Origin: Pseudoxanthomonas sangjuensis
GTDB lineage: Bacteria; Pseudomonadota; Gammaproteobacteria; Xanthomonadales; Xanthomonadaceae
Length of the DNA: 64,000 bases
Assembly (NCBI RefSeq): GCF_010211755.1
Contig: NZ_PDWR01000007.1
Location: forward strand, 1 to 64,000
Reading direction: 5' to 3'
Below are positions 28,644 through 41,866 of this stretch, piece by piece. Each line of letters opens with the position of its first letter. Position 1 is the stretch's first letter. Under the pieces are notes generated by a model, which did not search any database, was not told where the DNA came from, and worked only from the letters and a program-made list of their open reading frames with translations. The position numbers were made by a program, and so were the translations under genes.

Positions 28644-28780
28644 CCCCTTCTCCCCCTGCGGGAGAAGGTGGCGCGTAGCGCCGGATGGGGGGACGCGAAC
28701 GCAGTGAGCTTCGCGTGAGAAGCCGTCCCCTCTTCCTCGTATGCCGCGCGCTTTCCCTCTCCCGCAAAGGGGAGAGGAAG
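28644..28780. repeat. Dispersed palindromic intergenic repeats between RND pump and glpK
   Basis: Two elements lie between convergent genes. The first (28644-28690) reads CCCCTTCTCCCCCTGCGGGA then GAAGGTGGCGCGTAGCGCCG then GATGGGG. The second (28751-28780) is a hairpin, CCCTCTCCCGC AAA GGGGAGAGG. The first matches, in reverse orientation, the element at 62060-62103. They look like REP-type repeats and may act as terminators or mRNA stabilisers for the convergent genes. Confidence 0.65.
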
Positions 28781-28794
28781 AACGGCGGCACGGA

Positions 28795-30318
<1,524 letters not shown>

Positions 30319-30361
30319 TCATCGCATACGCGACACCGTGGGGCGCGACGCGCCCCCGCGG

Positions 30362-31408
30362 TTACAGGCGCTGCAGCACCGCCTGCGTCGCCTCGGCGGT
30401 ACCGAGCCTGCCGCCGAGGTCGGCGGTGAACTGCCGATCGTCCAGCGCCTTGCCCACCGCGTCCTCGACCTGCCCGGCTTCGTCGTGCAGGTCGAGCGAA
30501 TGCCGCAGCAGCAGCGCCGCGCTGAGGATCGTCGCGTAGGGATTCGCCACGCCCTTGCCGGCGATGTCCGGCGCCGAGCCGTGGATCGGCTCGTACACGC
30601 CGATGCTGCCGTCGCCGAGCGAGGCCGACGGCAGCAGGCCGAGCGAGCCGGCCAGCATCGAAGCCTCGTCGGTCAGGATGTCGCCGAACATGTTCTCGGT
30701 GACGATCACGTCGTACTCGCGCGGCTTGGCCAGCAGGTGCATCGCCATCGAATCGACCAGCTGGTGCTCCAGCTCCACGCCCGGGAATTCCACGCGGCCG
30801 ATCCGCGCGGCGACGTCGCGCCAAAGCCGCGAGGTTTCCAGCACGTTGGCCTTGTCGACCGAGGTGACGCGGCCCTTGCGCCGTTCCGCGAGGCGGAACG
30901 AACTGCGCACCACGCGCTCGATCTCGGCGACCGAGTACGCGCACAGGTCGCTGGCGGCGGTCGCGGTGCGGGTCTTGTCGCCGAAGTAGATGCCGCCGGT
31001 CAGTTCGCGGACGACGACGATGTCGACGCCCTGCAGCAGTTCGGCCTTGATCGGCGAGGCGCCGAGCGCGGCCGGGTGCGGCCTGACCGGACGCAGGTTG
31101 GCGTACAGGCCCAGGCCCTTGCGCAGCGCGAGCAGGCCCTGTTCCGGGCGAACCTTCGCGTTCGGGTCCGACCACTTCGGCCCGCCGACCGCGCCGAGCA
31201 GCACCGCGTCGGCGCGCTTGCACGCTTCCAGCGTCGCGGCCGGCAGCGGATCGTCGTGGCGGTCGATGGCGATGCCGCCGATGTCGTGTTCGGCGAAGGC
31301 GAACCCGTGGCCGCGGCGCCTGGCGACTTCGTTGAGGACGGCGATCGCGGCAGCGGTGACTTCCGGACCGATGCCGTCGCCGGGCAGTACGACGATGTTG
31401 GCTTGCAT
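30362..31408 (-). CDS. leuB: 3-isopropylmalate dehydrogenase
   Basis: NAD-dependent oxidative decarboxylase of leucine biosynthesis, 348 residues, cytoplasmic. Family blocks include [11 protein letters not shown], the adenine/NAD loop [26 protein letters not shown] and ELTGGIYFG. It is the last gene of the ilvC-to-leuB run, 50 bp after leuD. That gap holds a CCCCTGC-GGAT-GCAGGGG hairpin. Confidence 0.96.
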   Translation of the reverse strand: MQANIVVLPGDGIGPEVTAAAIAVLNEVARRRGHGFAFAEHDIGGIAIDRHDDPLPAATLEACKRADAVLLGAVGGPKWSDPNAKVRPEQGLLALRKGLGLYANLRPVRPHPAALGASPIKAELLQGVDIVVVRELTGGIYFGDKTRTATAASDLCAYSVAEIERVVRSSFRLAERRKGRVTSVDKANVLETSRLWRDVAARIGRVEFPGVELEHQLVDSMAMHLLAKPREYDVIVTENMFGDILTDEASMLAGSLGLLPSASLGDGSIGVYEPIHGSAPDIAGKGVANPYATILSAALLLRHSLDLHDEAGQVEDAVGKALDDRQFTADLGGRLGTAEATQAVLQRL

Positions 31409-31431
31409 GTGGCTTCCCGTTCTTGCCTCCT

Positions 31432-31451
31432 CCCCTGCGGATGCAGGGGGG
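31432..31451. repeat. Hairpin between leuD and leuB
   Basis: CCCCTGC GGAT GCAGGGG forms a seven-base-pair stem in the 50-bp leuD-leuB gap, followed on the minus strand by pyrimidine-poor sequence without a T-tract. It is more likely an mRNA processing or stability element than a full terminator. Confidence 0.4.
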
Positions 31452-31458
31452 GAGCCGG

Positions 31459-32034
31459 TTATTGGCGTTGTTGTTCGTATTGCGAAATCGCGTCGGCGCG
31501 CGCGAGCAGGTAGCCCAGTTCGTCGACGCCTTCCAGCAGGCAGGTCTGCGAGAAGCTGTCGAGCGGGAACGAATACACGCGGCCATCAGGCGTGCGCAGT
31601 TCGCGCGCGGCCACGTCCACGGTCAGCTCGTCGTCGGGACGCCGCATCAGCGCCTGCACGTCGGCCTCGTCGAGCACGATCGGCAGCAGGCCGTTCTTCA
31701 GCGAGTTGCTGCGGAAGATGTCGGCGATCTCGCTGGACACGATCGCGCGCAGGCCGAGGTCGGTCAGCGCCCACGGCGCGTGCTCGCGCGAGGAACCGCA
31801 ACCGAAGTTGCGGCCGGCGAGCAGGATCGAGCGGCCCCGGTTCTGCGGCTGGTTGAACGGGAAGTCGGGGTTCGGCGAGCCGTCGGCCTGCCAGCGCCAG
31901 TCGTTGAACGCGTTCTTGCCCAGGCCGGCGCGTTCGGTCGTCGACAGGAAGCGCGCGGGGATGATCTGGTCGGTGTCGATGTTGGTCTGCGCCAGCACGA
32001 CGCTCTTCGATTTCAGTTCGCGGAAGCCGCTCAT
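31459..32034 (-). CDS. leuD: 3-isopropylmalate dehydratase small subunit
   Basis: Small subunit (191 residues) of the isomerase converting 2- to 3-isopropylmalate, working with LeuC. The signature [16 protein letters not shown] and [13 protein letters not shown] are present. Its ATG overlaps the stop of a 57-codon ORF (ATGA), which itself overlaps the stop of leuC. LeuD therefore appears translationally coupled to that ORF rather than directly to leuC. Confidence 0.95.
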   Translation of the reverse strand: MSGFRELKSKSVVLAQTNIDTDQIIPARFLSTTERAGLGKNAFNDWRWQADGSPNPDFPFNQPQNRGRSILLAGRNFGCGSSREHAPWALTDLGLRAIVSSEIADIFRSNSLKNGLLPIVLDEADVQALMRRPDDELTVDVAARELRTPDGRVYSFPLDSFSQTCLLEGVDELGYLLARADAISQYEQQRQ

Positions 32035-32204
32035 TTAACCTTTCCTTTGGCCTTTTTCTTCTTCGGCGGAACGGATGCCGAACCGCCCTTATTCGCCTGC
32101 ACCTGCGAATGCAGCGGCATGTCGGCGGCGCGGCGCGACAGCGCGCGGGCGATGTCGGACTGGAAGGCCACCGCGGCGGCCGTATCGCTGTGGTGCTGGG
32201 CCAT
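32031..32204 (-). CDS. 57-aa lysine-tailed ORF between leuC and leuD
   Basis: A small protein starting [17 protein letters not shown] and ending with the highly basic tail [12 protein letters not shown]. Its ATG overlaps the leuC stop and its TGA overlaps the leuD ATG, both as ATGA. Such exact placement would be unlikely for a chance frame and implies it is translated with its neighbours. No family is recognised. The middle (IARALSRRAADMPLHSQVQ) looks helical. It might be a small regulator or chaperone for isopropylmalate isomerase, or a coupling peptide; there is no direct evidence for either. Confidence 0.65.
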   Translation of the reverse strand: MAQHHSDTAAAVAFQSDIARALSRRAADMPLHSQVQANKGGSASVPPKKKKAKGKVK

Positions 32205-33622
32205 CACGCCACCGCCTTCTTTCCGGCGAACAACTCGCGCGGATCGCTGACCTTGCCATTGACCGCCGCCCACGCCGCGCTCAGCGGCGAGGCCAGCAGC
32301 GTGCGCGAACCGGGGCCCTGGCGCCCCTCGAAATTGCGGTTGCTGGTGCTGACCGCCAGCTGCCCCGGCGCAACCAGGTCGCCGTTCATCGCGATGCACA
32401 TCGAGCAGCCCGGCTCACGCCATTCGGCGCCGGCTTCGCGGACGATGCGGTCGATGCCCTCGGCCTCGGCCTCGCGCTTGACGATCTCCGAGCCCGGCAC
32501 GACCAGCATGCGCACGTTCGGCGCGACCTTGCGGCCCTTCAGCACCACCGCGACCTCGCGCATGTCGCGCAGGCGGCCGTTGGTGCAGGAGCCGACGAAG
32601 ACCACGTCGACCGGGGTGCCTTCGAGCGGATGCCCCGCGTCGAAATGCATGTAGTCCAGGCCCTTCTTCGCCGCCGCGTCGCTGGCCGCGGGAATCGGCT
32701 CGTCCACCGCGATCGCGGTACCCGGGTGCGTACCCCAGGTCAGGGTCGGGCGGATGTCCTTCGCGTCGATGACGACTTCGGCATCGAACTTCGCGCCATC
32801 GTCCGTGCGCAGCCGCCTCCACCCCGCCACCGCCGCGTCGAAATCCGCCGGCGCGTGCGGGGTGCGGCGGACGTATTCGAAGGGGGTTTCGTCCGGCGCG
32901 CCCATGCCGGCGCGGGCGCCGGCCTCGATCGACATGTTGCACAGGGTCATGCGCTGTTCCATGTCCATCGCGCGGATCGTCGAGCCGCGGTACTCGATGA
33001 CGTGGCCGGTGCCGCCGTTGACGCCGATGGCGCCGATGACGTGCAGGATCACGTCCTTGGCGCCGACGCCCGGGGCCAGCTCGCCTTCGACGGTGATCGA
33101 CATCGATTTCGGCTTGCGTTGCAGCAGGCATTGCGTGGCCAGCACGTGGCCGACCTCGCTGGTGCCGATGCCGAACGCGAGCGAACCGAACGCACCGTGC
33201 GTGCTGGTGTGGCTGTCGCCGCAGACGATGGTCATGCCCGGCCGGGTGAAGCCCTGCTCCGGCGCAATCACGTGGACGATGCCGCGGCCGGCCGAGCCCA
33301 TGTCGAACAGCTCGATGCCGAACTCGGCGCAATTCCGCGCCAGCGTCTCGACCTGCGTCTCCGACGCCTTGGTGTAGTACGGCAGCCGGCCGTCCGGGCC
33401 GGCCGGCAGCGTCGGCGTCGAGTGGTCCATCGTCGCCTTGGTGCGGTCCGGGCGGCGCGGCTTCAGCCCGCGCGCGCGCAGCTCGGCGAAGGCCTGCGGC
33501 GAGGTGACCTCGTGGATCAGGTGCAGGTCGATGTACAGCACCGCCGGGGCGGAGTCGGTTTCGGGGACGACGACGTGGGCGTCCCAGAGTTTGTCGAACA
33601 GGGTGCGTGGGGCGGAAGTCAT
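32204..33622 (-). CDS. leuC: 3-isopropylmalate dehydratase large subunit
   Basis: Aconitase-family catalytic subunit (472 residues) with a 4Fe-4S cluster. Cluster cysteines are seen in [11 protein letters not shown] and REPGCSMC, and the substrate motif [12 protein letters not shown] is present. Together with LeuD it isomerises isopropylmalate in leucine synthesis. The ATG at 33622 begins the conserved [12 protein letters not shown] region. A 149-bp gap separates it from leuA, and its stop overlaps the 57-codon ORF. Confidence 0.96.
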   Translation of the reverse strand: MTSAPRTLFDKLWDAHVVVPETDSAPAVLYIDLHLIHEVTSPQAFAELRARGLKPRRPDRTKATMDHSTPTLPAGPDGRLPYYTKASETQVETLARNCAEFGIELFDMGSAGRGIVHVIAPEQGFTRPGMTIVCGDSHTSTHGAFGSLAFGIGTSEVGHVLATQCLLQRKPKSMSITVEGELAPGVGAKDVILHVIGAIGVNGGTGHVIEYRGSTIRAMDMEQRMTLCNMSIEAGARAGMGAPDETPFEYVRRTPHAPADFDAAVAGWRRLRTDDGAKFDAEVVIDAKDIRPTLTWGTHPGTAIAVDEPIPAASDAAAKKGLDYMHFDAGHPLEGTPVDVVFVGSCTNGRLRDMREVAVVLKGRKVAPNVRMLVVPGSEIVKREAEAEGIDRIVREAGAEWREPGCSMCIAMNGDLVAPGQLAVSTSNRNFEGRQGPGSRTLLASPLSAAWAAVNGKVSDPRELFAGKKAVA

Positions 33623-33771
33623 GGAAAAGGTCTGGATGGGTGATGGTTTACGTCGCTTCCCGCGCTTGCGGGGGAAGGCCGGGACGGGGACAGGCGGGGA
33701 CGATGGTTTCCATCGCCGGCCACGCACCCCCAACCCCTGCCCTCCCCGCGGAACGGAGGAGGGAGCGGAAG
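33623..33771. repeat. leuA-leuC intergenic hairpin region
   Basis: A 149-bp non-coding gap inside the branched-chain operon. It holds CTTCCCGCGCTTGCGGGGGAAG (33656-33677), an inverted repeat of the same general type as the other intergenic elements, and pyrimidine/purine-rich flanks (CCTGCCCTCCCCGC, GGAGGAGGGAGC). No promoter is obvious. It may attenuate or stabilise the leuC-leuD-leuB part of the message. Confidence 0.4.
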
Positions 33772-35339
<1,568 letters not shown>

Positions 35340-35343
<4 letters not shown>

Positions 35344-36473
35344 CAGACGGGTTCCTCGGTTACTGCAGCGGCGCGCGCTTGGCGTTCATTTTCGCGCACG
35401 GCGGGGGTGATGGGGGGAGTGGCGGAAGTCGCGGCATCCGGCGGATTCGCGACGGAGCGCGTAAGTCGGCCCGGCTCCGGTTCCGGCGCGCGCCGGCGCG
35501 GCTTGCGCGGCGCGGCGGGGCGCACCTCGGACAACAGTTGCGCCAGCACGCCGGCATCGATGTTGCCGCCGGAAACCACCGCGCACTTGCGCTTGCCGGC
35601 GACGCGGCGGCCGGCGGCCAGCGCCAGCGCGCCGGCGCCTTCGGCGATCAGGTTTTCCTCCAGCGCCAGCCGCACCAGGGTTTCGCGCAGTTCGGCCTCG
35701 CGCACGATGACCACGTCGTCGAGCAGCGAGGCGCACAGCCGGCGGGTGATGAACCCCGGCACCTTGACCTTGACCCCGTCGGCCAGCGTCGGCGCCGGCG
35801 GGATCGGCGTGGCGTCGCCCTTCAGCGCGCGCGCCATCGCGTCGACACCCTCGACCTGCGCGCCGACCACGCGCACGCCCTGCGACTTCAACGCCAGCGC
35901 GACGCCGGAAGCGAGCCCGCCGCCGCCGATCGGCACGATCACCACGTCCGGCGCATGCGGGGCGATTTCGATGCCGATGGTGCCCTGCCCCGCGATCACG
36001 TCCGGGTCGTCGAACGCGGACAGGAAGCGGTAGCCGTTCTGCGCGGCCAGCTCCTTCGCGAACGCGAACGCCTCGTCGTAGCTGTCGCCGTGCTGGCGCA
36101 CCGCCGCGCCCCAATGGGCGACGCCGGCGACCTTGTTCCGCGGCGCGCCGTGCGGCATCACCGTGATCGCGGGCACGCCGAGCCGGTACGCGGCCCAGGC
36201 CACGCCCTGCGCGTGGTTGCCGGCCGAAGCGCAGATCACCGGGCGGCGGTCGCCGCGCTCGCGCGCGGCCAGCAACGCGTTCAACGCGCCGCGCACCTTG
36301 TACGAGCCGGTGCGCTGCAGGTTTTCCAGCTTCAGCATCGTGCCGAAACGTTCGGCGCGGTGCATCGGCGTCACCGGCAGGTAGCGGCGCAGCCGCGCCT
36401 GCGCGGCCAGCACGTCGGCGACGCCGACGCCTACGTCGCCTTCGACGCTGGAGCTGGCGCGGGAATCAGGCAT
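35340..36473 (-). CDS. ilvA: Threonine dehydratase, short form without regulatory domain
   Basis: PLP enzyme that deaminates threonine to 2-ketobutyrate for isoleucine synthesis. The product has 377 residues. The PLP lysine is in [13 protein letters not shown], and the phosphate loop is IGGGGLASG. About 320 residues cover the catalytic fold, and the tail ([14 protein letters not shown] onward) is low-complexity. The ACT-like domain that makes long IlvA sensitive to isoleucine is missing, as in TdcB-type enzymes. Its place between ilvM and leuA argues for a biosynthetic role, so control probably comes mainly from the operon attenuator. Confidence 0.9.
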
Positions 36474-36545
36474 GGCGGCCGGCGAACGTCCCAGCTGGAA
36501 GAAGACGCCTCCGAACAGCGGATCCGATGGCGGTCCGGGCGGCGA

Positions 36546-36809
36546 TCACGCGACCGCCTCCAGCGTGGCGGTTTCGTCCAGCGGCGTGACCTCGACCGAC
36601 TCGCAGTCGTAGACCTTCTGCATCTGCAGGCGCAGGGTTTCCGCCGGGCGCTGGCCGTCGACGACCAGCTGCAGCCGCCACGGGCCGCCGCTGCCGTCGG
36701 GCCGGCCGCTGATCTCGCACGGGGTGAAGCCGCGGCGCTCGGCCATGCCGATCACGCGCACCAGCGCGCCTTCGGCGGGCTTCAGCACCAGGTCAAGCCG
36801 GTATCGCAT
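36546..36809 (-). CDS. ilvM: Acetolactate synthase small subunit, IlvM type
   Basis: An 87-residue ACT-domain protein (LVRVIGMAERRGFTPCEIS) of IlvM size. It is predicted to activate or regulate the IlvG catalytic subunit. The ATG at 36809 lies 17 bases inside the 3' end of ilvG, so translation is coupled. It is followed by a 72-base gap before ilvA. Confidence 0.85.
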   Translation of the reverse strand: MRYRLDLVLKPAEGALVRVIGMAERRGFTPCEISGRPDGSGGPWRLQLVVDGQRPAETLRLQMQKVYDCESVEVTPLDETATLEAVA

Positions 36810-38517
36810 GGTTCGAGGGCTCCGGGTTCGGTTTGGCCGGGTTGGATTCCAGCATCGAACTGTTGGCGCTGTTCGGCGGCACCAGCGGCCACACGTTCGC
36901 CTTCACGTCGATCGCCACGTGCAGCAGCGCCGGGCCGGGCTGGGCCAGCAGCGCGGCCAGCGCGTCGTCGACCTCGCTGCGCCGCTCGATGCGCCGGGCC
37001 GGGATGCCGAACACCTGCGCCAGCGCGGCGAAGTCGGGGTTGTCGGACAGGTCGATCTCGCTGTAGCGCTCGGCGAAGAACAGCTCCTGCCACTGCCGCA
37101 CCATGCCCAGCGCGTTGTTGTCCAGCAGCACGATCTTCACCGGCATGCGCGTGCGCGCGATCGTCGCCAGCTCCTGCACGTTCATCATGAAGCTGCCGTC
37201 GCCGCTGACCAGGACCACCGTGCGCTCCGGGCAGGCGAACTGCGCGCCCATCGCCGCCGGCAGGCCGAAGCCCATCGTGCCCAGCGCGCCGCTGGTCAGG
37301 TGGTTGCGCGGATGGTCGAACTTGCAATGCTGCGCCACCCACATCTGGTGCTGGCCGACGTCGCAGGCGATGATCGCGTCGTCCGGCGCGACTTCGCTCA
37401 ACCGCTTCAGCAGCGCCGGTGCGTAGATGTCGCCGCCCGGCGCGTCGTAGCGCGCGGCGAAGCGCTCGCGGCGCTGCTGGCAGGTCTGCCGCCAGTCGTC
37501 GCAGGTGGCGCGCGCGCCGCCCAGCGCCCGCAGGCCCGCGGCGACGTCCCCGGGGATCGCGATGTCGGCGGTGCGCAGCTTGGATATCTCGTACGCATCG
37601 GCATCGAGGTGGACGACGCGCGCGAACGGCGCGAACTCGGCCAGCTTGCCGGTGGCGCGGTCGTCGAAGCGCGCGCCGACCACGACCAGCAGGTCGCATT
37701 CCTGCACCGCCATGTTCGCCGCGCGCGTGCCGTGCATGCCGAGCATGCCGAGGAACTGCGGATGGTTGCCGGGCAGCGCGCCCAGCCCGCGCAGGGTCAG
37801 CACGGTCGGGATGCGCGTGGCCTCGACGAACTGGCGGAACGCGTCGACCGCGTCGGCCAGGGCGATGCCGCCGCCGCCGTAGACCACCGGCTTCTCCGCG
37901 CCGGCGATCGCGGCCAGCGCCTCGGCCAGCCTCGCCGCGTCGGGCGCCGGCGGCGCTTCGACCGCGGCGGGGACGTGGTCCGGCAGGTGCGAGGCATCGG
38001 CCATCTGCACGTCCTTCGGCAGGTCGACCAGCACCGGGCCGGGACGGCCTTCGCGGGCGATGCGGAAGGCTTCGCGCAGCACTTCGGGCAGGTCGCCGAC
38101 CTTCCTGACCAGGAAGCTGTGCTTGACGATCGGCATCGTCAGACCGAACACGTCCAGTTCCTGGAACGCGTCGGTGCCCATCAGCGGCGTCGCCACCTGC
38201 CCGGTCAGGCAGACCATCGGCACCGAGTCGAGCATCGCGTCGGCGATGCCGGTGACCAGGTTGGACGCGCCGGGGCCCGAGGTGGCGACGCAGACGCCGA
38301 CCTTGCCGCTGGCGCGCGCGTAGCCGTTCGCCGCCAGCGCCGCGCCCTGCTCGTGGCGGACGAGGATGTGCTTGAGTTTCGAATCCACCAGCGCGTCGTA
38401 GAACGGCATGATGGTGCCGCCGGGATAACCGAACAGCGTGTCCACGCCCTCGGCTTCGAGGGCATGGGCGATCCAGCGGGCGCCATTGCGTGGGGCAGTG
38501 GCGGCGGTTGCGTTCAT
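36793..38517 (-). CDS. ilvG: Acetolactate synthase large subunit
   Basis: ThDP- and FAD-dependent synthase forming acetolactate or acetohydroxybutyrate. The product has 574 residues. The catalytic Glu is in [18 protein letters not shown], the Gly-rich [14 protein letters not shown] is at the N-terminus, and the ThDP motif is [13 protein letters not shown]. The ATG at 38517 overlaps the ilvC stop (ATGA). Together with IlvM it forms the second step of the pathway encoded by this operon. Confidence 0.96.
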   Translation of the reverse strand: MNATAATAPRNGARWIAHALEAEGVDTLFGYPGGTIMPFYDALVDSKLKHILVRHEQGAALAANGYARASGKVGVCVATSGPGASNLVTGIADAMLDSVPMVCLTGQVATPLMGTDAFQELDVFGLTMPIVKHSFLVRKVGDLPEVLREAFRIAREGRPGPVLVDLPKDVQMADASHLPDHVPAAVEAPPAPDAARLAEALAAIAGAEKPVVYGGGGIALADAVDAFRQFVEATRIPTVLTLRGLGALPGNHPQFLGMLGMHGTRAANMAVQECDLLVVVGARFDDRATGKLAEFAPFARVVHLDADAYEISKLRTADIAIPGDVAAGLRALGGARATCDDWRQTCQQRRERFAARYDAPGGDIYAPALLKRLSEVAPDDAIIACDVGQHQMWVAQHCKFDHPRNHLTSGALGTMGFGLPAAMGAQFACPERTVVLVSGDGSFMMNVQELATIARTRMPVKIVLLDNNALGMVRQWQELFFAERYSEIDLSDNPDFAALAQVFGIPARRIERRSEVDDALAALLAQPGPALLHVAIDVKANVWPLVPPNSANSSMLESNPAKPNPEPSNHAIPA

Positions 38518-39536
38518 GCGGCGGCCTGCTTCTCGGAAGGTTGCTCGTCCGTGTCGGGTTGCGAAGCGCCGGCCTGCAGCCACACCATCTTCGCGCGCAG
38601 CTGCTTGCCGACCTGCTCGATCGGGTGGTCGAGGTCGGCCTGCTTGAACTTCTTGTAGTTCGGCAGGCCGGCTTCGTACTCGGCGACCCAGTTCTTGGTG
38701 AAGGTGCCGTCCTGGATGTCGGTCAGCACGTCCTTCATCCGCGCCTTCACCGAGGCATCGATCACGCGCGGGCCGCTGACGTAGTCGCCGTACTGCGCGG
38801 TCTCGGAAACGAACTCGAGCATGCGGGTGATGCCGCCCTCGTAGAACAGGTCGACGATCAGCTTCAGTTCGTGCAGCACTTCGTAGTAGGCGATCTCCGG
38901 CTGGTAGCCGGCCTCGACCAGCGTTTCGAAACCGGCCTGCACCAGCGACGAGGCGCCGCCGCACAGCACCGCCTGCTCGCCGAACAGGTCGGTCTCGGTC
39001 TCCTCCTTGAACGTGGTCTCGATCAGGTTGGCGCGCGCGCCGCCGAGGCCGGCGGCGTAGGCCAGCGCCAGCTCCCTGGCCTTGCCGCTGCGGTCCTGGT
39101 ACACCGCCCAGATGCACGGCACGCCGCGGCCGATCTCGTATTCGCGGCGGACCAGCGCGCCCGGGCCCTTCGGCGCGACGAGGACGACGTCGAGATCGTC
39201 GCGCGGCACGATCATGCCGAAGTGCACGTTCAGGCCATGCGCGAACAGCAGGCACGCGCCCTGCTTCATGTTCGGCGCCAGCACCTCGTTGTACAGCTTC
39301 TTCTGCACCATGTCGGGGGTCAGCACCGCGACCAGGTCGGCGTCCTTCACCGCGTCGGCCGGCGGCTTCACCACGAAACCATCCGCCTGCGCCTTGGCCT
39401 CGGTGGGGCCGCCCGGGCGCAGGCCCACGGTCACGTCGAAACCGGATTCGCGCAGGTTCAGCGCGTGCGCGCGGCCCTGGCTGCCGTAACCGACGATGGC
39501 GATCTTGATGTTGGGAAGATTCTGCTGCTGGGTCAT
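38514..39536 (-). CDS. ilvC: Ketol-acid reductoisomerase
   Basis: NADPH- and Mg-dependent class I enzyme (340 residues) that isomerises and reduces acetohydroxy acids in valine and isoleucine synthesis. The Rossmann motif [19 protein letters not shown] is at the N-terminus, and the metal ligands lie in the knotted C-terminal domain ([25 protein letters not shown]). It is the first enzyme gene of the operon and follows an attenuator. The start is an ATG at 39536. Confidence 0.97.
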   Translation of the reverse strand: MTQQQNLPNIKIAIVGYGSQGRAHALNLRESGFDVTVGLRPGGPTEAKAQADGFVVKPPADAVKDADLVAVLTPDMVQKKLYNEVLAPNMKQGACLLFAHGLNVHFGMIVPRDDLDVVLVAPKGPGALVRREYEIGRGVPCIWAVYQDRSGKARELALAYAAGLGGARANLIETTFKEETETDLFGEQAVLCGGASSLVQAGFETLVEAGYQPEIAYYEVLHELKLIVDLFYEGGITRMLEFVSETAQYGDYVSGPRVIDASVKARMKDVLTDIQDGTFTKNWVAEYEAGLPNYKKFKQADLDHPIEQVGKQLRAKMVWLQAGASQPDTDEQPSEKQAAA

Positions 39537-39596
39537 GGTGCGAAGGTTCCAGTTTCGGAGGGAGGTCGGGGAGTGAGTGGTGTCGGGAAGTCTTCA

Positions 39597-39630
39597 AACA
39601 AAAAACCCCGCGCCTTGCGGTGCGGGGTTT
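39597..39630 (-). terminator. Transcription attenuator of the ilv-leu operon
   Basis: On the minus strand AAACCCCGC and GCGGGGTTTTTTG form a strong hairpin with a U-tract, 61 bases upstream of ilvC and 24 bases after the leader peptide stop. An upstream segment GGTGCGGG (39677-39670) is exactly complementary to CCCGCACC (39626-39619) in the left arm of the terminator, giving a mutually exclusive antiterminator. Confidence 0.88.
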
Positions 39631-39653
39631 CGAGAATCTGGCGTGTTTTGCAG

Positions 39654-39770
39654 TTACGCGCCGGTCCGTCCCGCACCTGTGGGCTTGGTAATAAGGACGA
39701 GTACGAGCGCAAGCGACGCGGCTTCGGCCGCGGTCGGAACGTTCGCGAGTGGCGTGTGGCGTTGCAGCAT
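39654..39770 (-). CDS. ilvL: ilv leader peptide (38 aa) with regulatory Leu/Val/Ile/Thr codons
   Basis: A short ORF starting MLQRHTPLANV with the codon run for Leu-Ala-Leu-Val-Leu-Val-Leu-Ile-Thr (LALVLVLIT, residues 20-28) and stopping with TAA at 39654. It lies between a consensus-like promoter and the attenuator of the ilvC operon. The four amino acids are those that report on branched-chain supply (Thr being the Ile precursor), as in the E. coli ilv leader. A ribosome stalled on the run would leave GGTGCGGG free to form the antiterminator. Its ATG is only about two bases after the predicted transcript start, so it may be read as a leaderless message. Confidence 0.85.
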   Translation of the reverse strand: MLQRHTPLANVPTAAEAASLALVLVLITKPTGAGRTGA

Positions 39771-39778
39771 TAGGGCAA

Positions 39779-39806
39779 ACTAAACCCGCGTCGTCGGCGT
39801 TGTCAA
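39779..39806 (-). promoter_or_regulatory. Predicted sigma70 promoter of the ilv-leu operon
   Basis: On the minus strand the -35 box is a perfect TTGACA (39806-39801). After a 16-base spacer comes TTTAGT (39784-39779), a four-of-six -10 box. The expected transcript start near 39772 would place the leader peptide ATG at the extreme 5' end. Confidence 0.7.
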
Positions 39807-39942
39807 GCGCGTTCCGACGAAATGCGACGAACGTCGGTTGCCGGCGAAATGGTTTCCACTGAAACCGAGAAAACCCCGCAAAATTCCGGCCCTTTCCAGA
39901 CAAGCTGCAATGCGCGGCACGTGCCCGCGCATTCCTCGCCCG

Positions 39943-41781
39943 ATGCCCGAATACCGCTCGAAGACTTCCACCCACGGCCGCAACATGGCCGGCGCCCGCG
40001 CGCTGTGGCGCGCCACCGGCCTCAAGGATGGCGACTTCGGCAAGCCCATCGTCGCCATCGCCAACTCGTTCACCCAGTTCGTGCCCGGCCACGTGCACCT
40101 GAAGGACCTGGGCCAGCTGGTCGCGCGCGAAATCGAGCGCGTCGGCGGCGTCGCCCGCGAGTTCGACACCATCGCCGTCGACGACGGCATCGCGATGGGC
40201 CACGACGGCATGCTGTATTCGCTGCCGAGCCGCGAGCTGATCGCCGACTCGGTGGAATACATGGTCAACGCGCACTGCGCCGACGCGCTGGTGTGCATCT
40301 CCAACTGCGACAAGATCACCCCGGGCATGCTGATGGCCGCGCTGCGGCTGAACATCCCCACCGTGTTCGTTTCCGGCGGGCCGATGGAAGCCGGCAAGAC
40401 CAAACTCGCCGAGCACAACCTCGACCTGATCGACGCGATGGTGATCGCCGCCGACGACAAGGCCCCGGACGAGAAGGTCGCCGAGTTCGAACGCAGCGCC
40501 TGCCCGACCTGCGGTTCGTGCAGCGGCATGTTCACCGCCAACTCGATGAACTGCCTGACCGAGGCGCTGGGCCTGTCGCTGCCGGGCAACGGCACCGTGG
40601 TCGCGACGCACGCCGACCGCGAGCAGCTGTTCCTGCGCGCCGGGCGCACCGCGGTCGAACTGTGCCACCGCTGGTACGGCGCCGGCGACGCGAGCGCGCT
40701 GCCGCGCGGCATCGCGACGTTCGAGGCGTTCGAGAACGCGATGGCGCTGGACATCGCGATGGGCGGCTCGACCAACACGATCCTGCACCTGTTGGCCGCG
40801 GCGCAGGAGGCGGGGGTGCCGTTCACGATGCGCGACATCGACCGCCTGTCGAAGCGCGTGCCGCAGCTGTGCAAGGTCGCGCCGAACACGCCGAAGTACC
40901 ACGTCGAGGACGTGCACCGCGCCGGCGGCGTGGTCGCGATCCTCGGCGAACTGGCGCGCGGCGGCTTGTTGCACACGAACGTGCCGACCGTGCACGCGAA
41001 GACGATGGGCGAGGCCATCGCCAGGTGGGACGCGGCGACGACGACCGACGAAGCGGTCCATGCCTTCTACAAGGCCGGACCGGCCGGCATTCCCACGCAG
41101 GTCGCCTTCAGCCAGTCGACGCGCTGGCCGACGCTGGACCTGGACCGTGGCGAGGGCTGCATCCGCGACGTGGCGCATGCGTATTCGCAGGAAGGCGGGC
41201 TGGCGGTGCTCCACGGCAACATCGCGCTCGACGGCTGCGTGGTGAAGACCGCGGGCGTCGACGAGTCGATCCACGTGTTCGAGGGCCCCGCGCGCGTGTA
41301 CGAGAGCCAGGACGCGGCGGTGCGCGGCATCCTCGGCGACGAAGTGCGGCCCGGCGACGTGGTGGTGATCCGCTACGAGGGCCCGAAGGGCGGACCCGGC
41401 ATGCAGGAGATGCTGTACCCGACGTCGTACCTGAAGTCGAAAGGGCTCGGCAAGCAATGCGCGCTGCTGACCGACGGCCGTTTCTCCGGCGGCACGTCGG
41501 GGCTGTCGATCGGCCATGTCTCGCCGGAGGCGGCCAGCGGCGGCGCGATCGGGCTGGTCCGCGACGGCGACCGCATCCGCATCGACATTCCCAACCGTTC
41601 GATCGACCTGCTGGTCTCCGCCGACGAACTCGCCGCGCGCCGCGCCGCGCAGGACCAGCGCGGCTGGAAGCCGGCGCAGCCGCGCCCGCGCAAGGTCAGC
41701 ACCGCGCTGAAGGCCTACGCGCTGCTCGCGACCAGCGCCGACAAGGGTGCGGTGCGCGACAAGGCGCTGCTGGAAGGCTGA
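39943..41781 (+). CDS. ilvD: Dihydroxy-acid dehydratase
   Basis: Fe-S dehydratase (612 residues) for the third step of valine and isoleucine synthesis. Cluster cysteines occur in [12 protein letters not shown] and in [11 protein letters not shown]. The ATG at 39943 begins the conserved [20 protein letters not shown] sequence. Longer in-frame starts exist but overlap the divergent ilv promoter region. It is divergent from the ilvC operon with 172 bases between the leader ATG and this start, so both could share regulators. Confidence 0.96.
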   Translation: MPEYRSKTSTHGRNMAGARALWRATGLKDGDFGKPIVAIANSFTQFVPGHVHLKDLGQLVAREIERVGGVAREFDTIAVDDGIAMGHDGMLYSLPSRELIADSVEYMVNAHCADALVCISNCDKITPGMLMAALRLNIPTVFVSGGPMEAGKTKLAEHNLDLIDAMVIAADDKAPDEKVAEFERSACPTCGSCSGMFTANSMNCLTEALGLSLPGNGTVVATHADREQLFLRAGRTAVELCHRWYGAGDASALPRGIATFEAFENAMALDIAMGGSTNTILHLLAAAQEAGVPFTMRDIDRLSKRVPQLCKVAPNTPKYHVEDVHRAGGVVAILGELARGGLLHTNVPTVHAKTMGEAIARWDAATTTDEAVHAFYKAGPAGIPTQVAFSQSTRWPTLDLDRGEGCIRDVAHAYSQEGGLAVLHGNIALDGCVVKTAGVDESIHVFEGPARVYESQDAAVRGILGDEVRPGDVVVIRYEGPKGGPGMQEMLYPTSYLKSKGLGKQCALLTDGRFSGGTSGLSIGHVSPEAASGGAIGLVRDGDRIRIDIPNRSIDLLVSADELAARRAAQDQRGWKPAQPRPRKVSTALKAYALLATSADKGAVRDKALLEG

Positions 41782-41866
41782 GTCCCCTGCCGGCCGCACT
41801 TTTCTCGGCGGAGGATGCGAAGGGCAAACGCCTCCGGCGCTTCGGCATAATCGCCGGCATCTTCCG

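Noticed and set aside
36466-36720. An 84-codon frame in the ilvA-ilvM gap
   Set aside because: It overlaps most of ilvM in another frame and has no ribosome site or recognisable features; the 72-base gap is left as non-coding.
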